In this document: one piece after another, positions 16,288-25,301 of the stretch
Numbering within the stretch: the stretch's first letter is position 1
How the letters are laid out: each line of letters starts with the position of its first letter
The notes under the pieces: generated by a model
What the model was told of the DNA's origin: nothing
Database searches by the model: none
What the model saw: the letters and a program-made list of their open reading frames with translations, nothing else
From: an uncultured Pseudomonadales bacterium
GTDB lineage: Bacteria; Pseudomonadota; Gammaproteobacteria; Pseudomonadales; Pseudohongiellaceae
Direction of reading: 5' to 3'
Length of the DNA: 64,000 bases
Assembly: GCA_949372635.1 (NCBI GenBank)
Contig: CASIAB010000002.1
Span: 248,001-312,000 of the forward strand
Translations under genes and position numbers: made by a program

Positions 16288-16650
16288 CTATTGCAGCCGG
16301 CGCGGCATTCGAGACCCAGCGACATGAACTTCGCCCCATTTTGCCATCGCTTTAACCACTGGCAGGAGGCCCTCACCTACTTCCGTTAGGAAATATTCGT
16401 ATCGCAGTGGATTATTTTGATAAGGAATCCTGCGAATCAGCTTATTCTCCAGCAGCATTTTTAAACGACTGGCCAATATGTTACTTGGAATGCTCTCAAC
16501 CCCCTGCTGGAAATCTTTATTGCGGTGCCGAGCAAAAAACCCGATATCACGGATAATTAGCAGCGTCCATTTATCACCAACCAAATCCAAGGCCGTGGCA
16601 ACAGGACAGGGACTCCGCTTAGCGACCGAACTTGAAAGCTTTTTAATCAT
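16288..16650 (-). CDS. HxlR-family winged-helix regulator
   Basis: 120 residues, a single winged helix-turn-helix of the HxlR/MarR-like type: CPVATALDLVGDKWTLLIIRDI at the start, FARHRNKDFQ, SIPSNILASRLKMLLENKLI as recognition region, then the wing and a closing helix. The conserved Cys at residue 16 can act as a redox or quinone sensor in relatives. It reads in the same direction as the downstream DUF2306-to-NMO run, and a palindrome precedes both, so it probably represses itself and the run until an electrophile appears (inference). Confidence 0.88.
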   Translation of the reverse strand: MIKKLSSSVAKRSPCPVATALDLVGDKWTLLIIRDIGFFARHRNKDFQQGVESIPSNILASRLKMLLENKLIRRIPYQNNPLRYEYFLTEVGEGLLPVVKAMAKWGEVHVAGSRMPRRLQ

Positions 16651-16670
16651 AGAGCAAGCGTAGCTTAGTG

Positions 16671-16687
16671 ACTTGTTTTTTACAAGT
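16671..16687. promoter_or_regulatory. Probable HxlR operator upstream of hxlR
   Basis: ACTTG-TTTTTTA-CAAGT, 21 bp before the hxlR start codon, matching the half-sites and spacing of 16239-16255. Its place fits autoregulation. Confidence 0.65.
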
Positions 16688-16791
16688 GACTAGATCATGA
16701 AAAGTTGGGAAATGAGAGGGATCAAATGGGTTAGAGTGCTTCGAACCGACTTTTAAGGGAATTCAGCCTCTGTTGCGCTGCGTTTACCCAC

Positions 16792-16826
16792 AAAAAAGCC
16801 CGGTCACCTACGTGGCCGAGCTTTTA
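16792..16826 (-). terminator. Intrinsic terminator of the copper monooxygenase gene
   Basis: GCCCGGTCAC and GTGGCCGAGC pair with one mismatch around CTAC. In the minus direction the stem is followed by TTTTTT, 27 bp after the stop of the 16853-18562 gene; in the plus direction only TTTT follows. Confidence 0.7.
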
Positions 16827-16852
16827 TCTAGAACCTAGTTAAGTAACGTGTA

Positions 16853-18562
16853 CTAGTTACCACCTTGATCTATGTTTTTCCATTGAACCGCTCCGAAAAA
16901 CATCTCGTCCCAGCTCTGCTGTCCCCAGGGAACCGTTCTCTCCGGATCAGGGTTCGCAGGATTCTGCGCGGAATTATCAAACGCGCCTACCGCGGTAATC
17001 TTAGTACCCGCTGGCACAAACTTTGGTTCGGCATAGGTGTAGCTCATCTGCCAAGCATAGTTGAACTGAGCGATATTGATTAACTCTTCACTTGAGCCAT
17101 CTGGGTAGTCTGCGAAGAAACGCATGTACTTCCCGCGGAAATGCATGTGCGGCAAGTAACTATAGATGTTAGCATCTTTGCCAATGGTTATCGTCGCCGT
17201 CTGCTCGAAAGCAGGGTCATTTGATGGAATATTCGTCCAGGTGTTAGGAAAAATACAGGCACATCGACCTGACATTCTCTCTGTCGGTATTTCACCCTCT
17301 GGGTAGAACCACAATCCTATTTCACTCTCATCGACAGTCTCGCGACCATTGGTTGTGTAGTGAAGATTAAGATTCAAGACTGAGCCGTCTTTCAACAGAC
17401 CGCCAGTGTTAGGAGGGTTGAATGCCGCCGTGCCGCCTGGGATATAGGGGGTAATGCTGCCCTTGTCCGGATTATTGCGCCCTAGCGCTCCAATTCGCTT
17501 ACCAACCTCTTCAGGAAAGTTCAGGGAGTTAATAGTGTGATGCAGCACGGTACGATCACCCGGAATGTACTCGCTGCCACGTATCCAGCGGTCTTTACCG
17601 TCAAGATCAATATTCACCGCAACATCTCTGTACGCCAAGACACCAGTAGCAGGAACCTGCTGCGAAGGTACTTTGAGGACCAAGTCAGGCTTATCACTCA
17701 GGCTCCACTTAGACGTAGACCAAGTTAATTCTGTCAGTGGGTCGCTATCGCCGTCTTTAGGTGCGCCTGCGTCGGCCCATGCGATTACATTTCTAACCTC
17801 TTCATCAGTGATCAATCGATCGTTGATGAACTCACCGATATGACCATCGATCTGACCCGGTGGCATGCGCTTAGTCATCAAAACTTCGCGAATCATTGGA
17901 GACCAACCCTGGACCATTGTATGGCTGTCCATCGCGAATGGAGCGATGCCGCCCTCGCGGTGACAGGTTGCACAGTTGTCTGCCAGTATCGGTGCAATAT
18001 CTGCTATGTAGGAAGGCACTGCAGTAGCAGCATAGCTAATTACCGGGCCGCTTGTTGCGACCGAGGCTACGCTTACGTCCTCACCCGCCAGAACCTCTTG
18101 AATGGCTTTCTCTGAGGCGGCGACACTACCTTGGTACTCAACCATGAAGGAGCGTGGGTTATAAAGAAGTACTTCACCGGCTCGCTCGATGCCGAGCGCT
18201 TCGGAGATTACACGTGCATCATCCATCAGGATGGGTATGTCTACTGCGTATACTGCCGCTTTGGCTTGTACCGCGCTGCGATTGTGTTTTCCCATAGGGT
18301 TGATCATCATGAACTCAACGCCTTGGCCATCGTACTTTGCCTTCAAGGCATCGAACGCCGGCAATGCATCTGCTGCTGCCTGGCTGTCGTTAGCCTGCAC
18401 CAGTAGAGCAATCATTTTATGATCGTCGTACCAGCTCATGCTGTGGTGGTAGCCATCTTGGTCAAGGAGTGAAAAATCTCCCACTCTGTCAGCCGCGCTG
18501 CTGATTGCGGGAATCAACAGAAGCGCTACAATTGCTGCCTTTAATAATTTGACGTCCTTCAC
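16853..18562 (-). CDS. Redoxin / cytochrome c / copper type II monooxygenase fusion
   Basis: 569-residue exported protein (signal peptide ending near SSA-A at 23). Three parts follow: a thioredoxin-fold redoxin-like domain (about 25-160) that has lost the active-site cysteines, a haem-c segment with C-A-T-C-H (about 197-201, DNCATCHREGG), and a copper type II ascorbate-dependent monooxygenase-like domain (about 290-565) with HHTINSLN, LNLHYTTNG and YLPHMHFRGKYM. Histidines in the last part are the expected copper ligands. It may couple electron delivery from the haem to copper-dependent oxygenation in the periplasm. A terminator follows; no partner gene is adjacent. Confidence 0.82.
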   Translation of the reverse strand: MKDVKLLKAAIVALLLIPAISSAADRVGDFSLLDQDGYHHSMSWYDDHKMIALLVQANDSQAAADALPAFDALKAKYDGQGVEFMMINPMGKHNRSAVQAKAAVYAVDIPILMDDARVISEALGIERAGEVLLYNPRSFMVEYQGSVAASEKAIQEVLAGEDVSVASVATSGPVISYAATAVPSYIADIAPILADNCATCHREGGIAPFAMDSHTMVQGWSPMIREVLMTKRMPPGQIDGHIGEFINDRLITDEEVRNVIAWADAGAPKDGDSDPLTELTWSTSKWSLSDKPDLVLKVPSQQVPATGVLAYRDVAVNIDLDGKDRWIRGSEYIPGDRTVLHHTINSLNFPEEVGKRIGALGRNNPDKGSITPYIPGGTAAFNPPNTGGLLKDGSVLNLNLHYTTNGRETVDESEIGLWFYPEGEIPTERMSGRCACIFPNTWTNIPSNDPAFEQTATITIGKDANIYSYLPHMHFRGKYMRFFADYPDGSSEELINIAQFNYAWQMSYTYAEPKFVPAGTKITAVGAFDNSAQNPANPDPERTVPWGQQSWDEMFFGAVQWKNIDQGGN

Positions 18563-18770
18563 TTGTTTTTCTCCTCAACTTTCACTTATCAGTTATCTCT
18601 GAAAGCCGCATGGGATTCGAGAATCGAGACGGTACAACGAGAGCTAACTCGTCGAGCATAGTTCCTACTCTACGAATTTAGCTGATTTCAGTCAACGAAA
18701 ACCAATTCGCTTCATCGAGTAAATTGTGTGTCTTATCAAGCACATTAACTCCCCCCTTGCAGCAGCTATC

Positions 18771-19574
18771 TCAGGCGTTATCAGCCTCTTGCAGCAGCGC
18801 CCTAAGCAATGGATAGATAGTGGGATTGGAGATTAAAATGTCGCGGTCATAGAACTGTGGATCGATGCCAGACGGCACCTCGCTGAAATGACCGCATTCG
18901 GCACCAGCCTCTTGAGCTATCAAACGCGCGGCAGCGAAGTCCCAAATACTGAGGCTCTCGTAGTAGCCCTCTAGCCTGCCCATAGCCAAGAAACAAATAT
19001 CCAATGCCGCTGACCCGATGCGGCGGATGTCCGCACAGTTAGCCAACACCGCGTATAAACGCGGGATCATGGGAGCTAGAGTTGATTTGTCATAGGGAAA
19101 CCCAGTGGCGATCAAAGAACGCCTAAGCTCGAACTCGCTCGATACAGAAATCGGATTGCCATTCAGAAAAGCCCCCTTGCCCGATTCCGCATAGAATAGC
19201 TCTTCGCTGAATGGGTTATACACCACTCCCACCTTGGTCTGAGAATCTTCTACATATGCTATGGAGATTGCCGAATGATTGTGCCCATGCGCATAATTTA
19301 CTGTGCCGTCAATAGGATCAATGATCCACAGGGGAGTCGTGATTTTCTGAACCGCAACCAGATCTGGTGACGATTCTTCTGAAAGAATTTGATGGCCTGG
19401 AAACTGCCGTGCAATCGCCTCACAAATAAATTGATCAGCTTTGATATCCGCGTTGGTAACTAGCTCATCACCGTTCTTATACTCGTGAGTCAGCGCAGCA
19501 GTGGCGCGCTCATCGACGATCAGCTTGCCGGCATCTCGGGCGAGAGCCTGCGTAAATAGTAGAATATCTGACAT
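18771..19574 (-). CDS. Inositol monophosphatase-family phosphatase
   Basis: 267 residues with the full metal-dependent phosphatase signature: EESSPD (first metal site), WIIDPIDGTVNYAHG (D-P-x-D-G-T) and WDFAAARLIAQEAGAE near the C-terminus. It removes phosphate from myo-inositol monophosphates, 3'-phosphoadenosine derivatives or similar sugars. It is divergent from the GtrA-DprE1-DprE2-UbiA operon over 130 bp, so a role on a phosphosugar in that pathway is possible but not shown. Confidence 0.9.
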   Translation of the reverse strand: MSDILLFTQALARDAGKLIVDERATAALTHEYKNGDELVTNADIKADQFICEAIARQFPGHQILSEESSPDLVAVQKITTPLWIIDPIDGTVNYAHGHNHSAISIAYVEDSQTKVGVVYNPFSEELFYAESGKGAFLNGNPISVSSEFELRRSLIATGFPYDKSTLAPMIPRLYAVLANCADIRRIGSAALDICFLAMGRLEGYYESLSIWDFAAARLIAQEAGAECGHFSEVPSGIDPQFYDRDILISNPTIYPLLRALLQEADNA

Positions 19575-19704
19575 AGAACCTTCTGGGCGAGTTTAGTAAA
19601 ATAAGAATTATAGGTGTAGCGCTCACTTCGAGCATAACAGTCCTTCCGTCCGGGCCGATAACCTGTGTAAATAGCTACGAAGATACTTACTGCAACTCCA
19701 ACCA

Positions 19705-20103
19705 ATGACAATTGCCATCAAATATAGCCTGTTCGCCGTTCTTGCAACGCTGCTCAATCTGTCAGCACAGGAAGTAGTGGTTCGAACCTACGATGGCAGT
19801 TTCACCACCTATCTGGCGATTGCGTTTGGCACTTTCACAGGGCTAGTGAGTAAGTATTTGCTCGATAAAAAATATATCTTCCAGTTCATCACCACATCAC
19901 ATCGCGAAGACTTGGGAAAGTTTACTTTGTACGGACTTACGGGGGTTACCACTACAGCAATCTTCTGGGGCTTCGAACTCGGCTTCGACGCGCTCATAGG
20001 CGGCAAGATCGCTCGCTATACGGGAGCCATCTTCGGATTGTCCATCGGATATAGTGTAAAGTATCAGCTTGATAAGCGATATGTATTTGCGCAGCAAGCC
20101 TGA
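19705..20103 (+). CDS. GtrA-family membrane protein
   Basis: 132 residues, four transmembrane helices, typical of GtrA proteins that aid movement of polyprenyl-linked sugars across the inner membrane. The loop SKYLLDKKYIF after helix 2 and the closing YSVKYQLDKRYVF are family signatures. It begins the operon and the DprE1-like gene starts 18 bp later. The mycobacterial order Rv3789 (GtrA)-dprE1-dprE2 is the same, which supports a job with polyprenyl-phosphoryl-arabinose. Confidence 0.87.
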   Translation: MTIAIKYSLFAVLATLLNLSAQEVVVRTYDGSFTTYLAIAFGTFTGLVSKYLLDKKYIFQFITTSHREDLGKFTLYGLTGVTTTAIFWGFELGFDALIGGKIARYTGAIFGLSIGYSVKYQLDKRYVFAQQA

Positions 20104-20121
20104 GGGCGACAGGATAAATTA

Positions 20122-21447
20122 ATGGAAGCCATGGGCTGGGGGCGTTACCCCAAGACGACAGCAGAATTGATTCAGCCCGCGAATTCGCGTGCCTTGCAGA
20201 AGTTTATCGCGTCGCAGAAGAAGTCGGCCTCGTGCATTGGCCGTGGTTCCGGTCGCAGCTACGGCGACAGCGCACTCGCTGAACAGTTAGTCAGTAGCCG
20301 ATTCTTAGATAACTTCCTTGAACTCGATCAGCAGCAGAATGTCCTTCGCTGTGGCGCCGGCGTAAAGCTAGGCGACATACTCAAAATCTGTATCCCTCGC
20401 GGCCTTTTTCTTCCCGTATTGCCTGGAGCAAAGGCAGTAAGCGTAGGCGGAGCAATAGCTGCCGATGTGCATGGGAAGAACCATCACCTAGACGGCAGCT
20501 TTTGCGCACACGTTCAGAAAATCAGCCTCGTACTTGCATCGGGTGAATTAGTGACTTGTAGTGAGCAGGAGAACCCCGAGCTATTTCGGGCGACTTGCGG
20601 AGGAATGGGGCTCACCGGAGTAATCAGTGATGCGACCCTCTCTCTGGATTCCATCCCTAGCAGCTATATTAACCAACGAAGTCTTATCGCCAACAATCTG
20701 GCCGAATGCTTCGAACACATTGAAGATAACGCCGACAGCAAATACTCTGTCGCCTGGCTGGACTGTTTAGCCACTGATAAGAATTTGGGCCGGTCCGTCT
20801 TGTATTTAGGTGAGCACGCCGAATCGAAGAATATGGAAATCGACACCATGTATGGCGAAAGGTTCGGCTTAGGCGTTCCGTTCTCTACTCCATCGTTTCT
20901 GCTCAACAAGACGACTATGTCTGCTTTTAACGCGAGTTACTTTGGCGCGCAGAAAAAAAAGAAGAGAAGCACTACGCTAGGTTATAATAACTATTTTTTC
21001 CCGCTAGACAGAATCTCGAATTGGAATCGCCTATACGGATCGAAGGGTTTCTTGCAATACCAGTTTGTTATTCCCAGTGAGAGCGCGCTTGATTGTATAA
21101 CAACTGTTCTAGAAAAAATTTCTGAGAAAGGCAAAGGTTCTTTTCTTACCGTATTGAAGAAGTTTGGTGAGTCAAATGAGAATCTACTATCATTCGCGAG
21201 ATCCGGTTATACGCTGACCCTAGACTTTAAGAATGAACCTACTCTGTTTTCACTACTAGAAGATTTGGATCGGATCGTATTGGCCCACGATGGTAGACTC
21301 TATCTCGCGAAAGATGCCCGCATGAGTGAGGAAATGTTTAAGAAAAGCTATCCAAACTGGGAAAAGTTTATGGCTATCAAGAACAAATATGATCCGAAAA
21401 ATCGTTTCGCGTCGTTACAATCGAACAGACTGGGATTGACCCAATGA
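20122..21447 (+). CDS. DprE1-like FAD oxidoreductase
   Basis: 441 residues. Vanillyl-alcohol-oxidase-type FAD domain (GRGSGRSYGDSAL near 39-51, then PVLPGAKAVSVGGAIAADVHGKNHH) and a C-terminal substrate cap (ARSGYTLTLDF, LYLAKDARMS with the conserved Lys, closing YDPKNRFAS). In mycobacteria the homologue oxidises decaprenyl-phosphoryl-ribose to the 2-keto intermediate. The residue aligned with the benzothiazinone-sensitive Cys is Thr366. The stop overlaps the next start by 4 bp (ATGA), showing translational coupling. Other FAD/arabinonolactone-oxidase-type roles are possible, but the neighbours argue for DprE1. Confidence 0.87.
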   Translation: MEAMGWGRYPKTTAELIQPANSRALQKFIASQKKSASCIGRGSGRSYGDSALAEQLVSSRFLDNFLELDQQQNVLRCGAGVKLGDILKICIPRGLFLPVLPGAKAVSVGGAIAADVHGKNHHLDGSFCAHVQKISLVLASGELVTCSEQENPELFRATCGGMGLTGVISDATLSLDSIPSSYINQRSLIANNLAECFEHIEDNADSKYSVAWLDCLATDKNLGRSVLYLGEHAESKNMEIDTMYGERFGLGVPFSTPSFLLNKTTMSAFNASYFGAQKKKKRSTTLGYNNYFFPLDRISNWNRLYGSKGFLQYQFVIPSESALDCITTVLEKISEKGKGSFLTVLKKFGESNENLLSFARSGYTLTLDFKNEPTLFSLLEDLDRIVLAHDGRLYLAKDARMSEEMFKKSYPNWEKFMAIKNKYDPKNRFASLQSNRLGLTQ

Positions 21448-22178
21448 AGATTCTTATCATCGGTGCGACGTCGGCAATCGCGAAAGCCTCTGCCAGAATT
21501 TATGCGGAACTTGGTTGCTCACTGCATCTAATTGCACGCCGAGATGATCAGTTAGCTTTGTTAGCCAGCGACTTGCTCGTGCGCGGAGCATCAACGGTAA
21601 GCCACAGCGTACTTGATCTCAATAAGTTTGCGGAACATGAGAAAATACTGGATGCCGCGTTTACTGAACTAGGGGGCATCGATATTGCCCTCATCTGTCA
21701 TGGTTCCCTGCCCGATCAAGAAAAAGTTGAGCAAAACTTCAAACAGGCACAGAAAGAGATAAACACAAACGGAATTAGTATTATCTCATTGCTAACCGAA
21801 CTCACTCCTAAATTTATCGAACAGCAGCAGGGCTCGATCGCGGTCATCACCTCCGTTGCGGGTGACAGAGGCCGGCAGCCCAACTTCGTCTATGGCGCCG
21901 CGAAATCCCTTGTTTCAACCTATCTGCAAGGCTTGCGCGGCAAGCTGCTTGCGTACAACGTAAACATTGTAGACATAAGACCGGGTCTTGTGGATTCGCC
22001 TATGACGGCGCAGTTCCCTAAAGGCCCACTGTGGTCTAGCCCGGAATGCATCGCGCAAAAAATTGTGAAAAGCATCCGCCGCGGCAGTCACACTGTGTAC
22101 GCTCCCGGCTACTGGCGAGTTATCATGTTCGTAGTCAGTGCGATTCCTGAATTTATTTTCAAACGGTTAAAATTCTAA
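21444..22178 (+). CDS. DprE2-like short-chain dehydrogenase
   Basis: 244 residues, classical SDR with IGATSAIAKASARIYAELG at the N-terminus (glycine-poor variant of the NAD(P) motif, as in DprE2), C-H-G-S near residue 91, catalytic Ser in VITSVAGDRGR, and Y-G-A-A-K. It would reduce the keto intermediate made by the DprE1-like partner to polyprenyl-phosphoryl-arabinose. A hydrophobic C-terminal tail (MFVVSAIPEFIFKRL) may anchor it to the membrane. Coupled by overlap to the gene before and followed after 23 bp by the UbiA gene. Confidence 0.87.
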   Translation: MKILIIGATSAIAKASARIYAELGCSLHLIARRDDQLALLASDLLVRGASTVSHSVLDLNKFAEHEKILDAAFTELGGIDIALICHGSLPDQEKVEQNFKQAQKEINTNGISIISLLTELTPKFIEQQQGSIAVITSVAGDRGRQPNFVYGAAKSLVSTYLQGLRGKLLAYNVNIVDIRPGLVDSPMTAQFPKGPLWSSPECIAQKIVKSIRRGSHTVYAPGYWRVIMFVVSAIPEFIFKRLKF

Positions 22179-22201
22179 ACAGAGAAGTTCCTCAGACTAA
22201 C

Positions 22202-23632
22202 GTGCCAAACTCGCTCAACCAATCAACGCTCTACGTCGACCTAGACGGCACCGTAATCAAAACGGACCTCCTGTATGAGTCGATTTTGTTATTGCTCAAG
22301 AAGAATATTTTGCAAGCGCTGCTGATTCTAATTTGGCTAATTAAAGGAAAAGCAAACCTAAAGCATCAATTAGCCAAGCGCGTTCACATCCCCGTAGAGT
22401 TACTGCCATTGAATACCGAATTCAACGACTACCTAAAAAAGGAAGTGGAGCGCGGACGCAACATCGTACTTATTTCTGCATCAAATCAGTTGCCTGTAAG
22501 GCAGGTGAGCGATCACCTGGGATTATTCATCGACGCTATGGGTAGCGACGAAGATCACAACCTGAAATCGAAGAATAAGGTAACACGGATACTGCAACTA
22601 GACCCGGGAAGCGAGTTTGTGTATGCAGGAAACTCAAAAGACGATATCGCGGTGTGGTCTGAAGCCCGCGAAGTTATTCTCGTCAACTGTAAAAAATCGC
22701 TCGCTACAAACCTGCAGCACAGGAGCGAAAAAGTTCAGCACTTCGATGCACCCCAATCGACGTTGAAGAAATTTTGGCAGGCGATACGACCGCATCAGTG
22801 GCTGAAGAACGCACTGATATTTCTGCCACTGATTCTTTCTCACCAATTGAATCAACCGAATCTCCTGCTGCAAGCTTGTGTCGCATTTTTTAGCTTTAGC
22901 TTCGTTGCGTCCAGCGTGTACCTGCTGAACGATATGCTCGATGTAAATAGCGATCGACAGCATCAATCAAAATATCGGCGACCCTTCGCCTCTGGCGACC
23001 TATCTTTAATCTATGGCTTTATAGGCGCGCCGTTGTTGCTGATTCTCGGTTTCCTAATCGCGTTGTGGCTACCTACTGAATTTTTTTTCGCATTGATCAC
23101 CTATTGGTTGATGACAACTGCGTATAGCTTGCTGCTGAAAAGCCTGTTTCTAATTGACGTGCTAACCCTCGCTTCTCTTTATGCCTGCAGAATCATCGCA
23201 GGCTCAGCCGCTATCTCGGTAGTCACCACCTACTATCTGCTCGCCTTCTCGTTCTTCCTGTTTCTGGGGCTCGCAATGGTGAAGCGCTATACGGAATTCC
23301 TAAACCTACAGAATCAGGGTAAGTCCTTTATCGAAGGGAGAGGCTATAGCGTCGAGAACCTGCAGACTCTAGCCACCATCGGGAGCGGCTCTGGCCTTTT
23401 AGCTGTGGCTGTATTCGCGTTCTACATCAACGCACCCACGACAACCGGGCTCTACAACAATCCTCTACTGTTGTGGGCCATTTGCCCTCTTCTTCTCTTT
23501 TTGCTAGGGCATATCTGGGCGATCGCGCGGCGCGGAGAACTAGATGAAGACCCAGTGTTGTTTGCACTAACAGACCGCCGCAGTCAAATCACCGTCGTTG
23601 TATGTGGCCTAGTTATCTTGCTCGCAATGTAA
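22202..23632 (+). CDS. HAD-UbiA fusion: polyprenyl-phosphate phosphoribosyltransferase-like
   Basis: 476 residues starting at GTG. N-terminal HAD phosphatase domain (residues about 8-175) with the nucleophile motif D13-L-D15-G-T. C-terminal UbiA prenyltransferase domain (about 190-476, some eight helices) with NDMLDVNSD (N243, D244, D247, D251) and a second motif KRYTEF. The second motif and neighbours match decaprenyl-phosphate phosphoribosyltransferase (Rv3806c type). The HAD domain may supply the 5-phosphatase step that is a separate enzyme in mycobacteria. The result would be polyprenyl-phosphoryl-ribose for DprE1/DprE2. Assigned by motifs and order, not proven. Confidence 0.82.
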   Translation: MPNSLNQSTLYVDLDGTVIKTDLLYESILLLLKKNILQALLILIWLIKGKANLKHQLAKRVHIPVELLPLNTEFNDYLKKEVERGRNIVLISASNQLPVRQVSDHLGLFIDAMGSDEDHNLKSKNKVTRILQLDPGSEFVYAGNSKDDIAVWSEAREVILVNCKKSLATNLQHRSEKVQHFDAPQSTLKKFWQAIRPHQWLKNALIFLPLILSHQLNQPNLLLQACVAFFSFSFVASSVYLLNDMLDVNSDRQHQSKYRRPFASGDLSLIYGFIGAPLLLILGFLIALWLPTEFFFALITYWLMTTAYSLLLKSLFLIDVLTLASLYACRIIAGSAAISVVTTYYLLAFSFFLFLGLAMVKRYTEFLNLQNQGKSFIEGRGYSVENLQTLATIGSGSGLLAVAVFAFYINAPTTTGLYNNPLLLWAICPLLLFLLGHIWAIARRGELDEDPVLFALTDRRSQITVVVCGLVILLAM

Positions 23633-23651
23633 GCCTACTATTTTTTCAGAA

Positions 23652-24491
23652 CTAAGCGCTTAGAATCTTCTCGTGAAAACGTAGGTGCTCTTCTATAAAA
23701 CTGGCGATGAAGAAGTAGCTGTGGTCGTAGCCTTCTCGTTCAATGAACCTTAACGGGTAGCCTGCTTTCTCGGCTGCCTCTAGCAGAAACTCGGACTTGA
23801 GTTGATTGCCGAGGAACTCATCTGCTGTGCCTTGATCTACTAACATAGGTAGATGGGTTGTGGCCTTAGCGATCAAAGCGGCGGAGTCATATTCTTGCCA
23901 TGTAGAAACATCCTCGCCTAGGTAACTTTTAAAAGCTTTGTATCCCCAAGGACAGTTGATGGGAGATGCTATCGGCGCGAAGGCAGATACCGATTTGTAT
24001 CGGTCAGGATTCTTTAGCGCTATGCTCAATGCGCCATGGCCACCCATAGAGTGGCCGAATATTGACTGCCGCGATGGATCTACAGGAAAGTTATCATTGA
24101 TGAGGGCCGGTAACTCCTGAATGACGTAGTCATACATTTTGTAGTGCTTGTTCCACGGGGCCTGAGTAGCGTTGAGATAGAAACCTGCGCCAAGACCAAA
24201 GTCATACGCCTGCTCTGGGTCGTCGGGCACATCTTCGCCTCTTGGACTGGTGTCCCCCATAACAATAGCGAGCCCAAGCTCCGAAGCGACGCGCTGCGCG
24301 CCAGCCTTTATCACGAAATTCTCGTCAGTCCCTGTTAATCCCGACAACCAATACAGAACCGGTACCCGCCCTTCGCTCACCTGCGGCGGCAGGTAAATTG
24401 AAAAATGCATGTCACAGGAAAGCGTTTCTGACTTGTGTTTATAACGGCGTTGCTCACCACCGAACATTTTACTGCATGCAATACTTTCCAT
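23652..24491 (-). CDS. fghA: S-formylglutathione hydrolase
   Basis: 279 residues, alpha/beta hydrolase of the esterase D family. Nucleophile elbow GHSMGGHGAL, the early YWLSGLTGTDENF oxyanion region, and a terminal GYDHSYFFIASFIEEH with the catalytic His. It hydrolyses S-formylglutathione to formate and glutathione in formaldehyde detoxification. No formaldehyde dehydrogenase lies next to it. Confidence 0.93.
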   Translation of the reverse strand: MESIACSKMFGGEQRRYKHKSETLSCDMHFSIYLPPQVSEGRVPVLYWLSGLTGTDENFVIKAGAQRVASELGLAIVMGDTSPRGEDVPDDPEQAYDFGLGAGFYLNATQAPWNKHYKMYDYVIQELPALINDNFPVDPSRQSIFGHSMGGHGALSIALKNPDRYKSVSAFAPIASPINCPWGYKAFKSYLGEDVSTWQEYDSAALIAKATTHLPMLVDQGTADEFLGNQLKSEFLLEAAEKAGYPLRFIEREGYDHSYFFIASFIEEHLRFHEKILSA

Positions 24492-24531
24492 AAATTCAAC
24501 TCGGTTATTTTGTTCAGACTGGGGTTTGTGA

Positions 24532-25209
24532 CTACTTCATAATCATGAAGCTTTCTTCAATTGGGTTCCAGCGGCTAGGCTTGTCGATTTTCGTTACCTT
24601 CATCGGCTTTAGGACTGTCGATTCTAACAAGGCCGCGAACTGCCCTACATCATGATTGCTGGGGTCTAACCATCTTAAGACTAATTCTTCGTCTTCGAAA
24701 TCTATCATCAGTGGCAATGACTTGGGATGAATATCGTCCCATTGCGGACTCAGAGGGGGCAGTGTAATGATCGACGCGGAATAGATTACTTCGTCGCTTT
24801 CCGTCTTTAGATACTCCTTAAACACACCGCCGAACGCGATGGCTGAGCCTTCTAGCTCGATTTTATGATAAGTCTTTTTATCGCCCAAGCCTTCTACAAA
24901 GGCACTGGCGGGAATCAGGCATCTCGACTCTCGAAAAGGCCTGTAAGCTAGAGCGCGTTTGCTAAAGAGTTTGTCTGAGCGCGAATTGAAGCTGGCATAT
25001 TTGTAATTGGGTTTTAGCGTCTCATTATCCAGAAACAGCCACCACGTGGCTGTAGAAACTACGCGCGCTCCAGCGCGCTCATGAACTATCGCGATGTCGC
25101 CACCCGGCGCGATATCGCGGCTGGCATGTTCATCGTGGAGCTCTATACCCAGAGCCTTGCTGAGCCACTTGACTTCGGAATTATCGATCAGATTAAATCT
25201 TCCACACAC
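24532..25209 (-). CDS. yedK: SRAP/YedK (HMCES) abasic-site DNA protein
   Basis: 225 residues. Cys2 (M-C-G-R-F-N) forms the thiazolidine crosslink to abasic sites in single-stranded DNA once Met1 is removed. The other family motifs are present: FNSRSDKLFSKRA, RCLIPASAFVEG with the catalytic Glu region, and IHPKSLPLMI with the His. It protects abasic sites during replication. A single gene; the tannase-like gene is divergent. Confidence 0.93.
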   Translation of the reverse strand: MCGRFNLIDNSEVKWLSKALGIELHDEHASRDIAPGGDIAIVHERAGARVVSTATWWLFLDNETLKPNYKYASFNSRSDKLFSKRALAYRPFRESRCLIPASAFVEGLGDKKTYHKIELEGSAIAFGGVFKEYLKTESDEVIYSASIITLPPLSPQWDDIHPKSLPLMIDFEDEELVLRWLDPSNHDVGQFAALLESTVLKPMKVTKIDKPSRWNPIEESFMIMK

Positions 25210-25301
25210 GGCTTTTACTCATCAGTGCTTAAAATGTTAAAGTCAAATTATTGCTCGAAAACAGCCTACTAAGGCTAGCTAAAAATAAGAAAGGTACTAT
25301 T

